From the NCBI GenBank assembly GCA_959022495.1, contig CAUEYX010000037.1:1-29903 (forward strand): 29,903 nucleotides of DNA, given 5' to 3'. Made by a program: the position numbers and the translations under genes. The DNA comes from an uncultured Lachnospiraceae bacterium. Lineage in GTDB: Bacteria > Bacillota > Clostridia > Lachnospirales > Lachnospiraceae. Of this stretch, positions 15,848 to 23,383 are shown one piece after another. A model generated the notes under the pieces. It made no database searches. It was not told the DNA's origin and saw only the letters and a list, made by a program, of their open reading frames with translations. Numbering within the stretch: position 1 is the stretch's first letter; every line of letters starts with the position of its first letter.

Positions 15848-16286
15848 TCTAAAGCCAGAACAACGTCATAAGAATATGAAACATATACGGTCGAAGGATA
15901 CGCAGATTGAATTGCTCCTTCGCGCAGCTCTATGGCATGAGGGAATCCGGTACAGAAAAAATTATAATAAACTTCCCGGCACCCCGGATATAGCAATAAC
16001 AAAGTATAAAATAGCAATATTCTGCGATGGAGAATTTTTCCACGGAAAAGACTGGGAACAGCTGCGGAATAAATTAAAAAATAGCAATAACTCAGAATAT
16101 TGGATAAAAAAGATACAAAAGAACATTGAGCGTGATCAGGATGTGGAACGGGCGATTAGAGCTGAGGGGTGGAATGTTATTCGTTTTTGGGGAAAAGATA
16201 TTCGGCAGGATGTAGGAAAATGTGTAGATGCAGTAAAAGAGGCGATTCAGGAAACAATATTCTCAGATGATGAAGAGTTATTTTGA
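15840..16286 (+). CDS. vsr: Very short patch repair (Vsr) endonuclease, variant active site
   Basis: This 148-aa nuclease of the Vsr family nicks at T:G mismatches that arise when 5-methylcytosine deaminates. The N-terminus MDNLKPEQRHKNMKHIRSKDT is typical, as are GTPD (catalytic Asp50), the helix SEYWIKKIQKNIERDQD, and the final GWNVIRFWGKDI. The usual FxxGCFWHxH block is changed to FCDGEFFHGKDW. Counting from the catalytic Asp, the position of E. coli His64 holds Asp63, and the zinc-site Cys66 position holds Glu65, while His69 is kept as His68. The zinc site of classic Vsr therefore seems altered. ATG 15840 overlaps the nuclease stop, and ATG 15828 is an alternative. Its place beside an m5C methylase is the standard context. 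Confidence 0.88.
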   Translation: MDNLKPEQRHKNMKHIRSKDTQIELLLRAALWHEGIRYRKNYNKLPGTPDIAITKYKIAIFCDGEFFHGKDWEQLRNKLKNSNNSEYWIKKIQKNIERDQDVERAIRAEGWNVIRFWGKDIRQDVGKCVDAVKEAIQETIFSDDEELF

Positions 16287-16374
16287 CAGCTGAAGGACAA
16301 GATTCTGCCGCATTATTTAAATCCACCCGGTCTGCAGGCGGTATATATTGATTAAGAAAAGAGGAGGCCACCTA

Positions 16375-16596
16375 ATGTTTCTTCGAAATAGAAAACATCA
16401 AACAACCCGGTCATACGACCCGTCTGTCTTTTCTCCCGCTCTTCGCTGTAGTATCTGCACCGGAGAGCAGGTGGCGGGCTTTCGCAATCTGGCTGACGGT
16501 AGTTTTGAAGAAATTATGCTGATCCGCGGTCAGACCGATCTGGATGCGTTCAGGGAACAGTATGGGATAGAAGGCGAGATTACAAAAATCTATTAG
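16375..16596 (+). CDS. Small conserved protein with a CSIC motif, unknown function
   Basis: This is a 73-aa protein. GAGGAGG stands just before ATG 16375. The N-terminus is basic (MFLRNRKHQTTRS), followed by LRCSICTGEQVAGFRNLADGSFEEIMLI and a polar C-terminus with DAFREQYGI. The CSICTGEQVAGF core is one I recall from short proteins across Lachnospiraceae that are sometimes mislabelled aspartate dehydrogenase. No enzyme of that size is plausible. The two cysteines could bind a metal or a nucleotide-binding partner, but nothing supports a specific role. Base composition returns to that of the host chromosome here, which marks the right side of the restriction island. Confidence 0.75.
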   Translation: MFLRNRKHQTTRSYDPSVFSPALRCSICTGEQVAGFRNLADGSFEEIMLIRGQTDLDAFREQYGIEGEITKIY

Positions 16597-16609
16597 GCCT
16601 GCAGGGGGG

Positions 16610-16783
16610 ACGCTCGATTACCAGTTCAGGACTTACGATGATATGTCAGAACTGGGAGCTCCAATCCAGATGACAAAAGGTGTTCTCCGCCCAAAGGAGA
16701 GTTATTTCTTTCGGGCAGAGAGCTTTTTTAATGTGGCGGCAAAATCAGAGGATTACCGAGATCTGGGGATTTACTGTTTATAA
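16610..16783 (+). pseudogene. Remnant of a coding sequence without a proper start
   Basis: An open stretch reads LDYQFRTYDDMSELGAPIQM, then TKGVLRPKESYFFRAE and SFFNVAAKSEDYRDLGIYCL, before a TAA at 16781. It has coding-like composition, but no ribosome site or plausible full-length start. The first ATG is at 16643, which would leave 46 residues. It looks like the 3' end of a gene whose front was lost, lying next to the restriction island. I do not recognise the family. Confidence 0.4.
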
Positions 16784-16947
16784 GAAGTTTCAAGTAAAAT
16801 ATACAAAGTTTGATTTGCAAAATTGAAAATTATATTTGTGAAATAAATACAAATTAACAAATTTATGTTGCTTATTTTGAGTGGATATGGTATTTCCTTA
16901 GTAAGAAAATATAATTTACAAAGTCTGGAGTGGAGGGAGGCGGTCAT
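16784..16947. other. Very AT-rich spacer
   Basis: This spacer holds no gene. It is strongly AT-rich, with repeated ACAAA words and one TATAAT at 16910-16915 that lacks a good -35. The purine-rich GGAGGGAGG at its end is the ribosome site of the next gene. It may contain the promoter of that gene or mark an old insertion boundary. Confidence 0.5.
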
Positions 16948-18552
16948 ATGCTGGAGGCTGAACTGCGGGAACTTGTAGAGAGAACCAGAAAATGGCAGGC
17001 AGAGGATCAGTACATCGAGGTGAAAGCGGCGCGGAACGGATGCCCGAAGAGATTGTATGACACGTTGTCCGCCTTTTCGAATCAAGACCGGGGAGGCATC
17101 CTGCTGTTTGGACTGGACGAGAGGACAGGATTTGATGTATGCGGCGTATATGATATCCAGGATCTGCAGAAGAGAGTGACGGAACAGTGTAACCAGATGG
17201 AGCCGCCGGTGAGAGCGGTGTTTACTGTGACAGAAACCGACGGCGGCGCGGTATGCGCCGCGGAGATTCCCGGGCTGGATGTGTCGGAGCGTCCCTGCTA
17301 TTACAGAGGTACAGGAAGGCTGAAAGGATCTTATATCCGGGTGGGAGACGCGGATCTGTCAATGACGGATTATGAGATATACAGTTATGAATCATACAGA
17401 AAGCATCTTCATGACGACGAAAGAGAAGTAGAACGGGCGGCAGGCCTGCTTGATGAGGAGAAGATCGGACGTTATGTCCAGGATAAGAAGAAAGAGCGTG
17501 TACAGTTTTCCATGCTGAAAGAAGAGAAAGTCAGGGAACTTCTCAATATTACCAGAGACGGGGTGCCCACTCTGGCGGCGGTCATGAATTTCTGTCTGTA
17601 TCCCCAGGGAATTTTTCCTCAGTTTGGGATTACAGCGATGATCGTACCGGGATATGAGATCGGGGATACAGCGGATGACGGTATGCGGTTTACAAATAAC
17701 AAGCGGATCGAAGGCACCATATCTGAGATGGTGGAAGAAGCCGTCGCGTTCTGCAGGCGAAATATGCGTATAAGTACAATTATAGACCCGGAGACCGGGA
17801 TGCGCAGGGACCGGACAGAGTATCCGCTCACAGCGGTCAGGGAGGCGGTGCTGAACGCGCTGATCCATCGTGATTACAGCGTGCATACAGAAGGGACGCC
17901 GGTGCAGATCTGTTTTTTTAAGGACCGGCTGGAGATCCACAGCCCGGGGACGCTCTACGGGAGGATGACAGTGGAACAGCTGGGTGTGGCCAGACCGGAC
18001 CTGCGCAATCCCGCGCTGGCGGTGATGGCGGAGAGCATGACCGGGGCGGAGAACCGGTATCCGGGGATACCTGCTATGATACGGGCCATGCGGGAGGCGG
18101 GGCTGCCAGATCCGGCATTTGAGAACCGCCGCAATGAATTTGTAGTCATCTTTTATAATGGAGCAGGTGAAAGTGAACGCACGGTATCTGTTATAAGAGA
18201 GTCCGGGGCCTGCCATGTGAAGGCGGATACAGAGAATATTCTGGTGAGGGACGGGGGCGCGGTGAACCGGGGCATTGAGGAGATTATCATGCCAGTCAGC
18301 AGCGCTGTCCATGGGAATATGCCGTTTCCGGAGGGACAGGCGGGACGCAGGGCAAAGCAGAACCTGATGGATTTCTGCCTGGTGCCGCGGAGCAAGAGCG
18401 AGATCGCGGAGTTCCTGGGCGTGAAGACACTCTTCCACGCCATGGGGAAATACGTGAAGCCGCTTCTTGAGAGCGGGGAGATGGCCATGACGATGCCGGA
18501 GAAACCCCAGAGCAAGAATCAGAAATATTATACCGTTACCAGACCGCGATAA
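16948..18552 (+). CDS. AlbA_2 / HATPase_c_4 domain protein, Schlafen-like putative regulator
   Basis: This 534-aa protein has an N-terminal AlbA_2 (Schlafen-type) domain, seen as QYIEVKAARNGCPKRLYDTLSAFSNQDRGG-type sequence from about residue 21 with ILLFGLDE after it. A long middle part contains an ATPase-like HATPase_c_4 block (YPLTAVREAVLNALIHRDYS, then EIHSPGTLYG). The C-terminus has a helix-turn-helix-like stretch (VPRSKSEIAEFLGV ... GKYVKPLLESG). Proteins of this build are usually annotated as ATP-binding proteins or transcriptional regulators. Their substrates are unknown and some sit near mobile or defence regions, as this one does. ATG 16948 is placed 7 bases after GGAGGGAGG. The frame is open to 16930 without a better start. 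The next gene begins 14 bases after the stop. Confidence 0.8.
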   Translation: MLEAELRELVERTRKWQAEDQYIEVKAARNGCPKRLYDTLSAFSNQDRGGILLFGLDERTGFDVCGVYDIQDLQKRVTEQCNQMEPPVRAVFTVTETDGGAVCAAEIPGLDVSERPCYYRGTGRLKGSYIRVGDADLSMTDYEIYSYESYRKHLHDDEREVERAAGLLDEEKIGRYVQDKKKERVQFSMLKEEKVRELLNITRDGVPTLAAVMNFCLYPQGIFPQFGITAMIVPGYEIGDTADDGMRFTNNKRIEGTISEMVEEAVAFCRRNMRISTIIDPETGMRRDRTEYPLTAVREAVLNALIHRDYSVHTEGTPVQICFFKDRLEIHSPGTLYGRMTVEQLGVARPDLRNPALAVMAESMTGAENRYPGIPAMIRAMREAGLPDPAFENRRNEFVVIFYNGAGESERTVSVIRESGACHVKADTENILVRDGGAVNRGIEEIIMPVSSAVHGNMPFPEGQAGRRAKQNLMDFCLVPRSKSEIAEFLGVKTLFHAMGKYVKPLLESGEMAMTMPEKPQSKNQKYYTVTRPR

Positions 18553-18566
18553 AAGGAGAAAAGAAG

Positions 18567-19370
18567 ATGATCACAAGTACGGCGAATGCTCAGGTAAAAG
18601 AACTCATGAAACTGACGAAGAAGAGCCGCGCCCGGGAGGAAGCCGGCGTATTCATTGTGGAGGGCCCGCGCATGGCGGGAGAGCTTATGGAAGACCCCAA
18701 ATGGCGGGAGCGGATCGAGAAGATTTATTTGTCGGAATCCTATGCCGCGAAGCATGAAGAAGAATGCGATAAGATCCGGGGGATCTGCAGAGTGGAACTG
18801 ATGGCGGATTCTGTATTTGCCCATGTTTCGGATACAAAGACGCCGCAGGGCATACTCGCGGTCGTAAGGCGGCAGGAGTACGGGATGCCGGATGTTCTGG
18901 GAAGGCAGCCGGGCAGATCCCATGTCATTGTCCTTGACAATCTTCAGGACCCGGGAAATCTGGGGACGATCTTCCGCACCGCGGAGGCGGCAGGAGTCAC
19001 GGGAATCCTTCTGAGCCGGGACTGTGTGGACATTTACAATCCCAAGGTGATCCGCTCGACAATGGGGGCGATATTTCGGGTGCCGTTCCTGTATGTGGAT
19101 GACCTCCCCGGGGCTATAGGCGGGATGAAGGAAGCCGGGGTCCGGGTGTTCGCGGCACACCTGGAGGGAAGGAATGCCTATGACAGGGAAGATTACTCAT
19201 GCGGGACAGCGTTTCTTATCGGAAATGAGGGGAATGGCCTCCGGGAGGATGTGGCAGAGTGCGCGGACTGCCGGGTGCGGATTCCCATGCAGGGGAAGGC
19301 AGAGTCGCTGAATGCCGCGGTGGCGGCGGCAGTGCTTATGTTCGAGGTGAGCAGACAGCGGCGCCGGTGA
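18567..19370 (+). CDS. SpoU/TrmH-family RNA 2'-O-methyltransferase (RlmB/TsnR-like)
   Basis: This 267-aa methyltransferase probably adds a 2'-O-methyl group to a ribose in 23S rRNA or tRNA. The N-terminus has a substrate-binding domain (VKELMKLTKKSRAREEAGVFIVEGPR) that holds RNA. The C-terminal SPOUT knot has the three family motifs: LDNLQDPGNLGTIFRTAEAAG (motif 1 with Asn and the catalytic Arg), IGNEGNGL (motif 2) and IPMQGKAESLNAAVAAAVLMFE (motif 3). Length and order are normal. AAAGGAG lies before ATG 18567. It follows the AlbA_2 gene closely and could be transcribed with it. The precise base modified cannot be read from sequence. Confidence 0.92.
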   Translation: MITSTANAQVKELMKLTKKSRAREEAGVFIVEGPRMAGELMEDPKWRERIEKIYLSESYAAKHEEECDKIRGICRVELMADSVFAHVSDTKTPQGILAVVRRQEYGMPDVLGRQPGRSHVIVLDNLQDPGNLGTIFRTAEAAGVTGILLSRDCVDIYNPKVIRSTMGAIFRVPFLYVDDLPGAIGGMKEAGVRVFAAHLEGRNAYDREDYSCGTAFLIGNEGNGLREDVAECADCRVRIPMQGKAESLNAAVAAAVLMFEVSRQRRR

Positions 19371-19416
19371 GCCGCAAAGGCGTATTGGGGACCGGCTTTA
19401 AATGTGAATGTAAAAA

Positions 19417-19446
19417 TATGCATTAATATTGCATTTTTATGCATAA
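19417..19446 (+). promoter_or_regulatory. ArgR-type operator (ARG box) with a second partial box
   Basis: TGCAT-TTTT-ATGCA at 19430-19443 is a 14-bp palindrome of the ARG box plan (TGNAT-W4-ATNCA). A less regular repeat TGCAT-TAATA-TTGCA lies directly upstream at 19419-19433, sharing bases with it. It covers the -35 and spacer of the promoter, so a bound repressor would block transcription. Confidence 0.65.
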
Positions 19447-19457
19447 GCGTGTATACT
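19429..19457 (+). promoter_or_regulatory. Promoter of the patatin-OTC gene
   Basis: TTGCAT (19429-19434), a 17-base spacer and TATACT (19452-19457). The predicted start near 19464 rules out use of the in-frame GTG at 19465 and supports the ATG at 19567. Confidence 0.6.
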
Positions 19458-19566
19458 TAAGCCAGTGTCCCTGGCATTTCCGCAGTATTGGAGCTTTCTC
19501 TTTTTTATGGGACAGCGTGCCGGAGGGGCAGGGGCTTTGGAATCGTTTCAAAACGGGGTGAGGTGT

Positions 19567-21681
19567 ATGAGACCACTGCTTGACCTGACAAAAGAATACG
19601 GACTTGTCCTCGATGGAGGCGGCGCCAGGGGTGCGTATCAGATCGGGGCCTGGAAGGCGCTGAGGGAAGCGGGGATAAAAATCGCGGCTGTGGCAGGGAC
19701 GTCCGTCGGGGCGTTGAATGGCGCGCTGATCTGTATGGACGATGTGGAGAATGCGGAGAAAATCTGGAGTGACATACAGTTTTCCCGAGTGATGTCAGTG
19801 GATGACGAATGGATGAAACAGCTCTTTTATGGGGAGCAGAAACTGGGGGATCTTCTCGCAGAGCTGTGGCAGATCCTGCGGGACGGCGGCGTGGATATCA
19901 CTCCGCTGAAGGAACTGATCCGTGAGGCGGTGGATGAAGAGAAAATCCGCGGCTGCGGAAAGGAGTTCTGGATAGTCACGTTCTCGCTGACGGATATGAA
20001 AGAACTTAAGCTGAACATCTCGGATATTCCGAAGGGCCGGCTGGACGAGTTCCTGCTGGCCAGCGCGTATCTCCTGGGATTTAAGAATGAACCTATGGAG
20101 GATGGCAGGAGATATATTGATGGTGGCATCTTTAACAACGTGCCTGCGGATGTCCTTGCGGAGCAGGGCTATAAAGATCTGATTGAGATACGGATCTACG
20201 GACCGGGAAGAGAGCCGAGAGTACGGCTCCCGGATGACGGAGAGCTGTACCAGATCGGGCCCCGGGTGAAGCTGGGGAGCATTATTGAGTTTGACGGCGG
20301 CCGCAGCAGGCAGAATCTGAAAATCGGATATTACGATGCTAAACGGATGCTTTACGGACTGGAAGGAATCATTTATTATATAGAGCAGGAGCACCTGGAT
20401 TCCTGGTACGGGCGCAGGATGCGGGATATGACAGAATTTGAGAAGCGCGCGCTGGCACTTGTTCTTAAAATTCCGGTTACCAGCACAGACAAGGAGCTGT
20501 ACATGGGGATGTTGGAAGCGTCAGCGAAATTACTCAAAGTGCCCAAATACAGGATCTATACCGTGGATGAGCTGCGCGCGGCTGTGAGTGAGCGATATGA
20601 CCGGATGCGGGCCATCGCGGCAGAAACAGAAGATCTGCCGTATTTCATGGATAAATTTATAAAGATAGAGAGGGACAGAATGATGGATTTAAAAGGAAGG
20701 AATTTTTTGACACTGAAGGACTTTACACCGGAGGAGATCACATATTTGATCGATCTGGCCGCGGATGTGAAGGAGAAGAAAAAACAGGGAATCCCGGTGG
20801 ACCACTGGCGCGGGAAGAACGTGGCACTGATCTTTGAGAAGGACAGCACCCGCACCCGCTGTTCTTTTGAGGTGGCGGCGCATGACATGGGAATGGGCAC
20901 CACCTATCTTGGTCCCACGGGCTCTCAGATGGGGAAGAAAGAGAGCATCGAGGATACGGCGAGAGTGCTTGGAAGGATGTATGACGGGATCGAGTACCGC
21001 GGGTTCGGTCAGGAGATCGTGGAGGAGCTGGCAAAGTACGCGAATGTTCCGGTTTGGAATGGGCTGACCAATGAGTATCATCCCACACAGATGCTTGCGG
21101 ATATGCTGACGATCCGGGAGAATTTCGGGAAGCTGAAAGGGCTGAAGCTGGTTTACATGGGCGACGCCCGCTACAACATGGGGAATTCCCTGATGGTTGC
21201 CTGCTCGAAGCTGGGCATGCATTTCGTGGCCTGCACAACGGAAGCGTATTTCCCCAATGCAGAGCTGGTGGAACAGTGCGGGGAGTACGCGCGGGAGTCC
21301 GGCGCGACGATCACGCTTACCTCTGATGTGAAGGAGGGGACAAAGAATGCGGATGTAATCTACACGGATGTGTGGGTGTCCATGGGCGAGCCGGATGAGG
21401 TGTGGGAGAAGCGGATCAAGGAGCTCTCACCTTACAAAGTGACGAAAGACGTTATGGATAACGCGGGAAAAGACGCAATTTTTCTGCACTGCCTTCCGGC
21501 ATTCCATGACCTGAAGACGACCATCGGAAAAGAGATGGGCGAAAGATTTGGTATCGAAGATATGGAAGTGACGGACGAAGTGTTTGAGTCCGGACAGTCA
21601 AAGGTTTTTGACGAGGCGGAGAACCGGATGCACACCATTAAGGCGGTTATGATGGCGACCCTGGGGATGGAGCAGGCATGA
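19567..21681 (+). CDS. argF: Patatin-like phospholipase fused in frame to ornithine carbamoyltransferase
   Basis: This one open frame of 704 residues has two complete domains. Residues 1 to about 370 are a patatin-like lipase with oxyanion loop GGGARG (17-22), nucleophile GTSVG (Ser46) and DGG (Asp185). Residues 372-704 are a full ornithine carbamoyltransferase, the arginine biosynthesis step that makes citrulline from ornithine and carbamoyl phosphate. It carries STRTR (427-431), HPTQ (505-508), DVWVSMGE (601-608) and HCLPAFHD (641-648). There is no stop between the parts (FIKIERDRMMDLKGRNFL). The pair of ATG codons at 20680 and 20683 matches the normal OTC N-terminus, with purine-rich GAGAGGGA upstream, so OTC may also be made alone. 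ATG 19567 follows GGGGTGAGG. An ArgR-like operator at the promoter supports a link to arginine. Confidence 0.85.
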   Translation: MRPLLDLTKEYGLVLDGGGARGAYQIGAWKALREAGIKIAAVAGTSVGALNGALICMDDVENAEKIWSDIQFSRVMSVDDEWMKQLFYGEQKLGDLLAELWQILRDGGVDITPLKELIREAVDEEKIRGCGKEFWIVTFSLTDMKELKLNISDIPKGRLDEFLLASAYLLGFKNEPMEDGRRYIDGGIFNNVPADVLAEQGYKDLIEIRIYGPGREPRVRLPDDGELYQIGPRVKLGSIIEFDGGRSRQNLKIGYYDAKRMLYGLEGIIYYIEQEHLDSWYGRRMRDMTEFEKRALALVLKIPVTSTDKELYMGMLEASAKLLKVPKYRIYTVDELRAAVSERYDRMRAIAAETEDLPYFMDKFIKIERDRMMDLKGRNFLTLKDFTPEEITYLIDLAADVKEKKKQGIPVDHWRGKNVALIFEKDSTRTRCSFEVAAHDMGMGTTYLGPTGSQMGKKESIEDTARVLGRMYDGIEYRGFGQEIVEELAKYANVPVWNGLTNEYHPTQMLADMLTIRENFGKLKGLKLVYMGDARYNMGNSLMVACSKLGMHFVACTTEAYFPNAELVEQCGEYARESGATITLTSDVKEGTKNADVIYTDVWVSMGEPDEVWEKRIKELSPYKVTKDVMDNAGKDAIFLHCLPAFHDLKTTIGKEMGERFGIEDMEVTDEVFESGQSKVFDEAENRMHTIKAVMMATLGMEQA

Positions 21682-22214
21682 GAGAAGACATGAAAGCGCA
21701 GATCTCAGACACCTTTTCCCGGCTGCTCGAGAAAGAAGATATAGACAAGATCACAGTGACAAAGCTGATCGAGGAGTGCGGGGTATCCCGGCAGACGTTC
21801 TATTATCATTTTCATGATATTATGGATGTGCTGGAATGGACGTTTCAGCGGGCAATCCGGGAGCTGGTGCAGAAGAGTCTGGAAGCGCCGGACGATATGG
21901 AGGCCATACAGGCTTATGTTTCTTTTGTAAAGAGCAACCGGAAGAAACTGAAACGCCTGGTGGACTCCAAAAAATGGTTCCAGATTGAAGGAATGATGGT
22001 GGACGCTGTTACGGTTTATCTGGAGAAAATGGCGCAGAGCAGAATAACAGAGCTGGAAAGCAGTTATGAGGATATGCAGATCATGCTCAGGTTCTATGCC
22101 TGCGGCGTGGTAGGCGTACTCATAAAATGCATGGAAGAGAGCCAGGTAAATGAAGAGTGGCTTCTTATCCAGATTGAGAGAATTATAACAGGGAAGATGT
22201 TTCCGGGGAAATAG
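21678..22214 (+). CDS. TetR/AcrR-family transcriptional regulator
   Basis: This is a 178-aa regulator. The N-terminal TetR helix-turn-helix is clear: ITVTKLIEECGVSRQTFYYHFHDIMDVLEW (about residues 25-54). The all-helical C-terminal ligand or dimer domain (VKSNRKKLKRLVDSKKW and following) resembles the DhaS/TetR_C type. ATG 21678 overlaps the OTC stop codon in ATGA, so it is translationally coupled to the upstream gene. ATG 21690 is an alternative start. Its 3' end overlaps the end of the opposite-strand glycosyltransferase gene by 32 bases. Its ligand and targets are unknown. Coupling to the patatin-OTC gene suggests that it may act locally. Confidence 0.88.
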   Translation: MREDMKAQISDTFSRLLEKEDIDKITVTKLIEECGVSRQTFYYHFHDIMDVLEWTFQRAIRELVQKSLEAPDDMEAIQAYVSFVKSNRKKLKRLVDSKKWFQIEGMMVDAVTVYLEKMAQSRITELESSYEDMQIMLRFYACGVVGVLIKCMEESQVNEEWLLIQIERIITGKMFPGK

Positions 22215-23064
22215 GAATATTCAAAAATCGATCTGTCAGTGCCATATAATGTTTATAGAGGATTCCAAAACGGTGGATATAACCTTTCTGCCAGGGTTTA
22301 GACCGTCCGCAGAAATGCAGGATAGAGGTATTTTTCATCACCCAGTCCATGTCGCATACACCGGCGCTTCTCAGAAGATAAGTATTATAATTTCGCGCGT
22401 CGTAGTTCCATATGGAATCATCGATTTCCCGTATCCGGCTGCCATACATAACGTTTAGGACATCCTGATCAGGAAGCAGCAGTTCCTTTGCATGCTCCTT
22501 AACATAATTGAATATTTCTTCTGCGTGTATTTCTTTTCTTGCATGTTCAAGGTCGATTAGAAGAACTCCAGAATTATAATAATTATGATCTGTCCCGAGA
22601 CGGAGCTGGTTGATATTATTCGCCAGATCCGTCTTTCCTGTATGGGCAGCGGCGGCGAAAAGATGACCTGCCAGATCTGCCTCCCACAAAGAACGCAGCG
22701 GATTAATCACCAGAATATCAGGGTCAAGATAGAGGATGCGCTGCAGGCTGCCCGGAAGAAGCTGGGCTGCCAGAAGGCGATAATACATTTCCCTCGGATA
22801 TTGAGCGCTCACCGGGGCGTCAGTAAACGCGGAGCGGTCTGCCAGGACAGAATGAAAGCCAAAACCAAGAAGACTGCACTGGCGCCGGACTGAAGACAGC
22901 GACTCGTCGGAAATCCCGCTGTGGATGAGCCATATATCCGGAATGTCTCCAGGCTGACTGAGAAAGATCGAAGTAAGGAGCACCTGGAGCCGGGGCAGAT
23001 AATTTTCGTTGAGCGTGGTCAATATCTGTATTTTGTCATGTATATAGGTATCTTTTTGTTCCAT
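22183..23064 (-). CDS. Glycosyltransferase family 8 protein (LgtC-like)
   Basis: This 293-aa glycosyltransferase probably uses a UDP-sugar to decorate a cell-surface polysaccharide or lipid. Family 8 features are the N-terminal Rossmann region (IQILTTLNENYLPRLQVLLTS), the metal-binding DxD as LDPDILV, the block YYNSGVLLIDLEHAR, LPDQDVLNVMY, and the C-terminal HFCGRSKPW of the H-x2-G-x2-KPW type. The length is normal and no membrane segment is seen. AAAGGAGA precedes the ATG at 23064. It is convergent with the TetR gene, overlapping by 32 bases at the 3' ends with no terminator between them, so read-through from each strand would be antisense to the other. The sugar and acceptor are unknown. 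Confidence 0.92.
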   Translation of the reverse strand: MEQKDTYIHDKIQILTTLNENYLPRLQVLLTSIFLSQPGDIPDIWLIHSGISDESLSSVRRQCSLLGFGFHSVLADRSAFTDAPVSAQYPREMYYRLLAAQLLPGSLQRILYLDPDILVINPLRSLWEADLAGHLFAAAAHTGKTDLANNINQLRLGTDHNYYNSGVLLIDLEHARKEIHAEEIFNYVKEHAKELLLPDQDVLNVMYGSRIREIDDSIWNYDARNYNTYLLRSAGVCDMDWVMKNTSILHFCGRSKPWQKGYIHRFGILYKHYMALTDRFLNIPISPETSSLL

Positions 23065-23383
23065 CGTTTTTCTCCTTTCCCTTTTCCTGTACTTTTAATA
23101 TAACTGATAGAATCTGAAATTACTACTTATAATTTTCCTTTCCTGCCTTAATAAAACATCGGATTTTTCAATTTTGCTTACAGAATTCAAAATTTGTAAG
23201 TACAGATTTCAAAAATTGAGAGTCGTAATCAAAACAAATCTCTGTTATATAAATATATAGCGTACATAAAGTGGAGGAGAATGCTAAGTCCTGCGCAGGC
23301 AGCAGACCGGCTTTTTAGGTGATAAATCCTGCGGTGAATAAATAAAATTTGTACAGATGACAAAAAGAAAGGCGGAAACACAA
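23065..23383. other. Divergent intergenic region before GT8 and the radical SAM gene
   Basis: This stretch is AT-rich. An 18-bp word, TACAGAATTCAAAATTTG, is repeated at 23179-23196 and 23201-23218 with 16 of 18 bases the same, 22 bases apart (two helical turns). Around the first copy, CTTACA (23177-23182) and TGTAAG (23195-23200) are inverted. TGT-TATATA at 23243-23251 is a possible extended -10 reading right. A 6-bp stem CGCAGG (23293-23298) / CCTGCG (23329-23334) lies in the predicted leader. No known riboswitch was recognised. Confidence 0.5.
23281..23322 (+). CDS. Possible 13-codon leader peptide
   Basis: ATG 23281 reads MLSPAQAADRLFR then TGA. GGAGGAG stands 1-3 bases before it, which is too close for an ideal ribosome site. 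It precedes the radical SAM gene by about 60 bases and lies inside the candidate stem region. It could be a leader peptide, or chance. There is no cysteine or core that would suggest a peptide substrate. Confidence 0.2.
   Translation: MLSPAQAADRLFR

Noticed and set aside
16817..16829. 13-bp word GCAAAATTGAAAA shared with the minus strand at 23165-23177
   Set aside because: Both copies lie in very AT-rich spacers ahead of unrelated genes. The word is low in complexity, and chance is a good enough explanation.
12480..16947. Attachment sites or an integrase for the restriction island
   Set aside because: No integrase, tRNA gene, transposase or matching flanking repeat was found at either edge. 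The transfer claim rests on base composition and gene content only.
17392..18438. Long minus-strand frame of 348 codons
   Set aside because: It is the antisense shadow of the AlbA_2 gene. It is rich in His, Arg, Cys and Pro, has no ribosome site, and shows no family features.
23281..23322. RiPP precursor for the radical SAM enzyme
   Set aside because: The 13-codon peptide has no cysteine, no recognisable leader and no transporter or peptidase nearby. Nothing supports a peptide-modification cluster.
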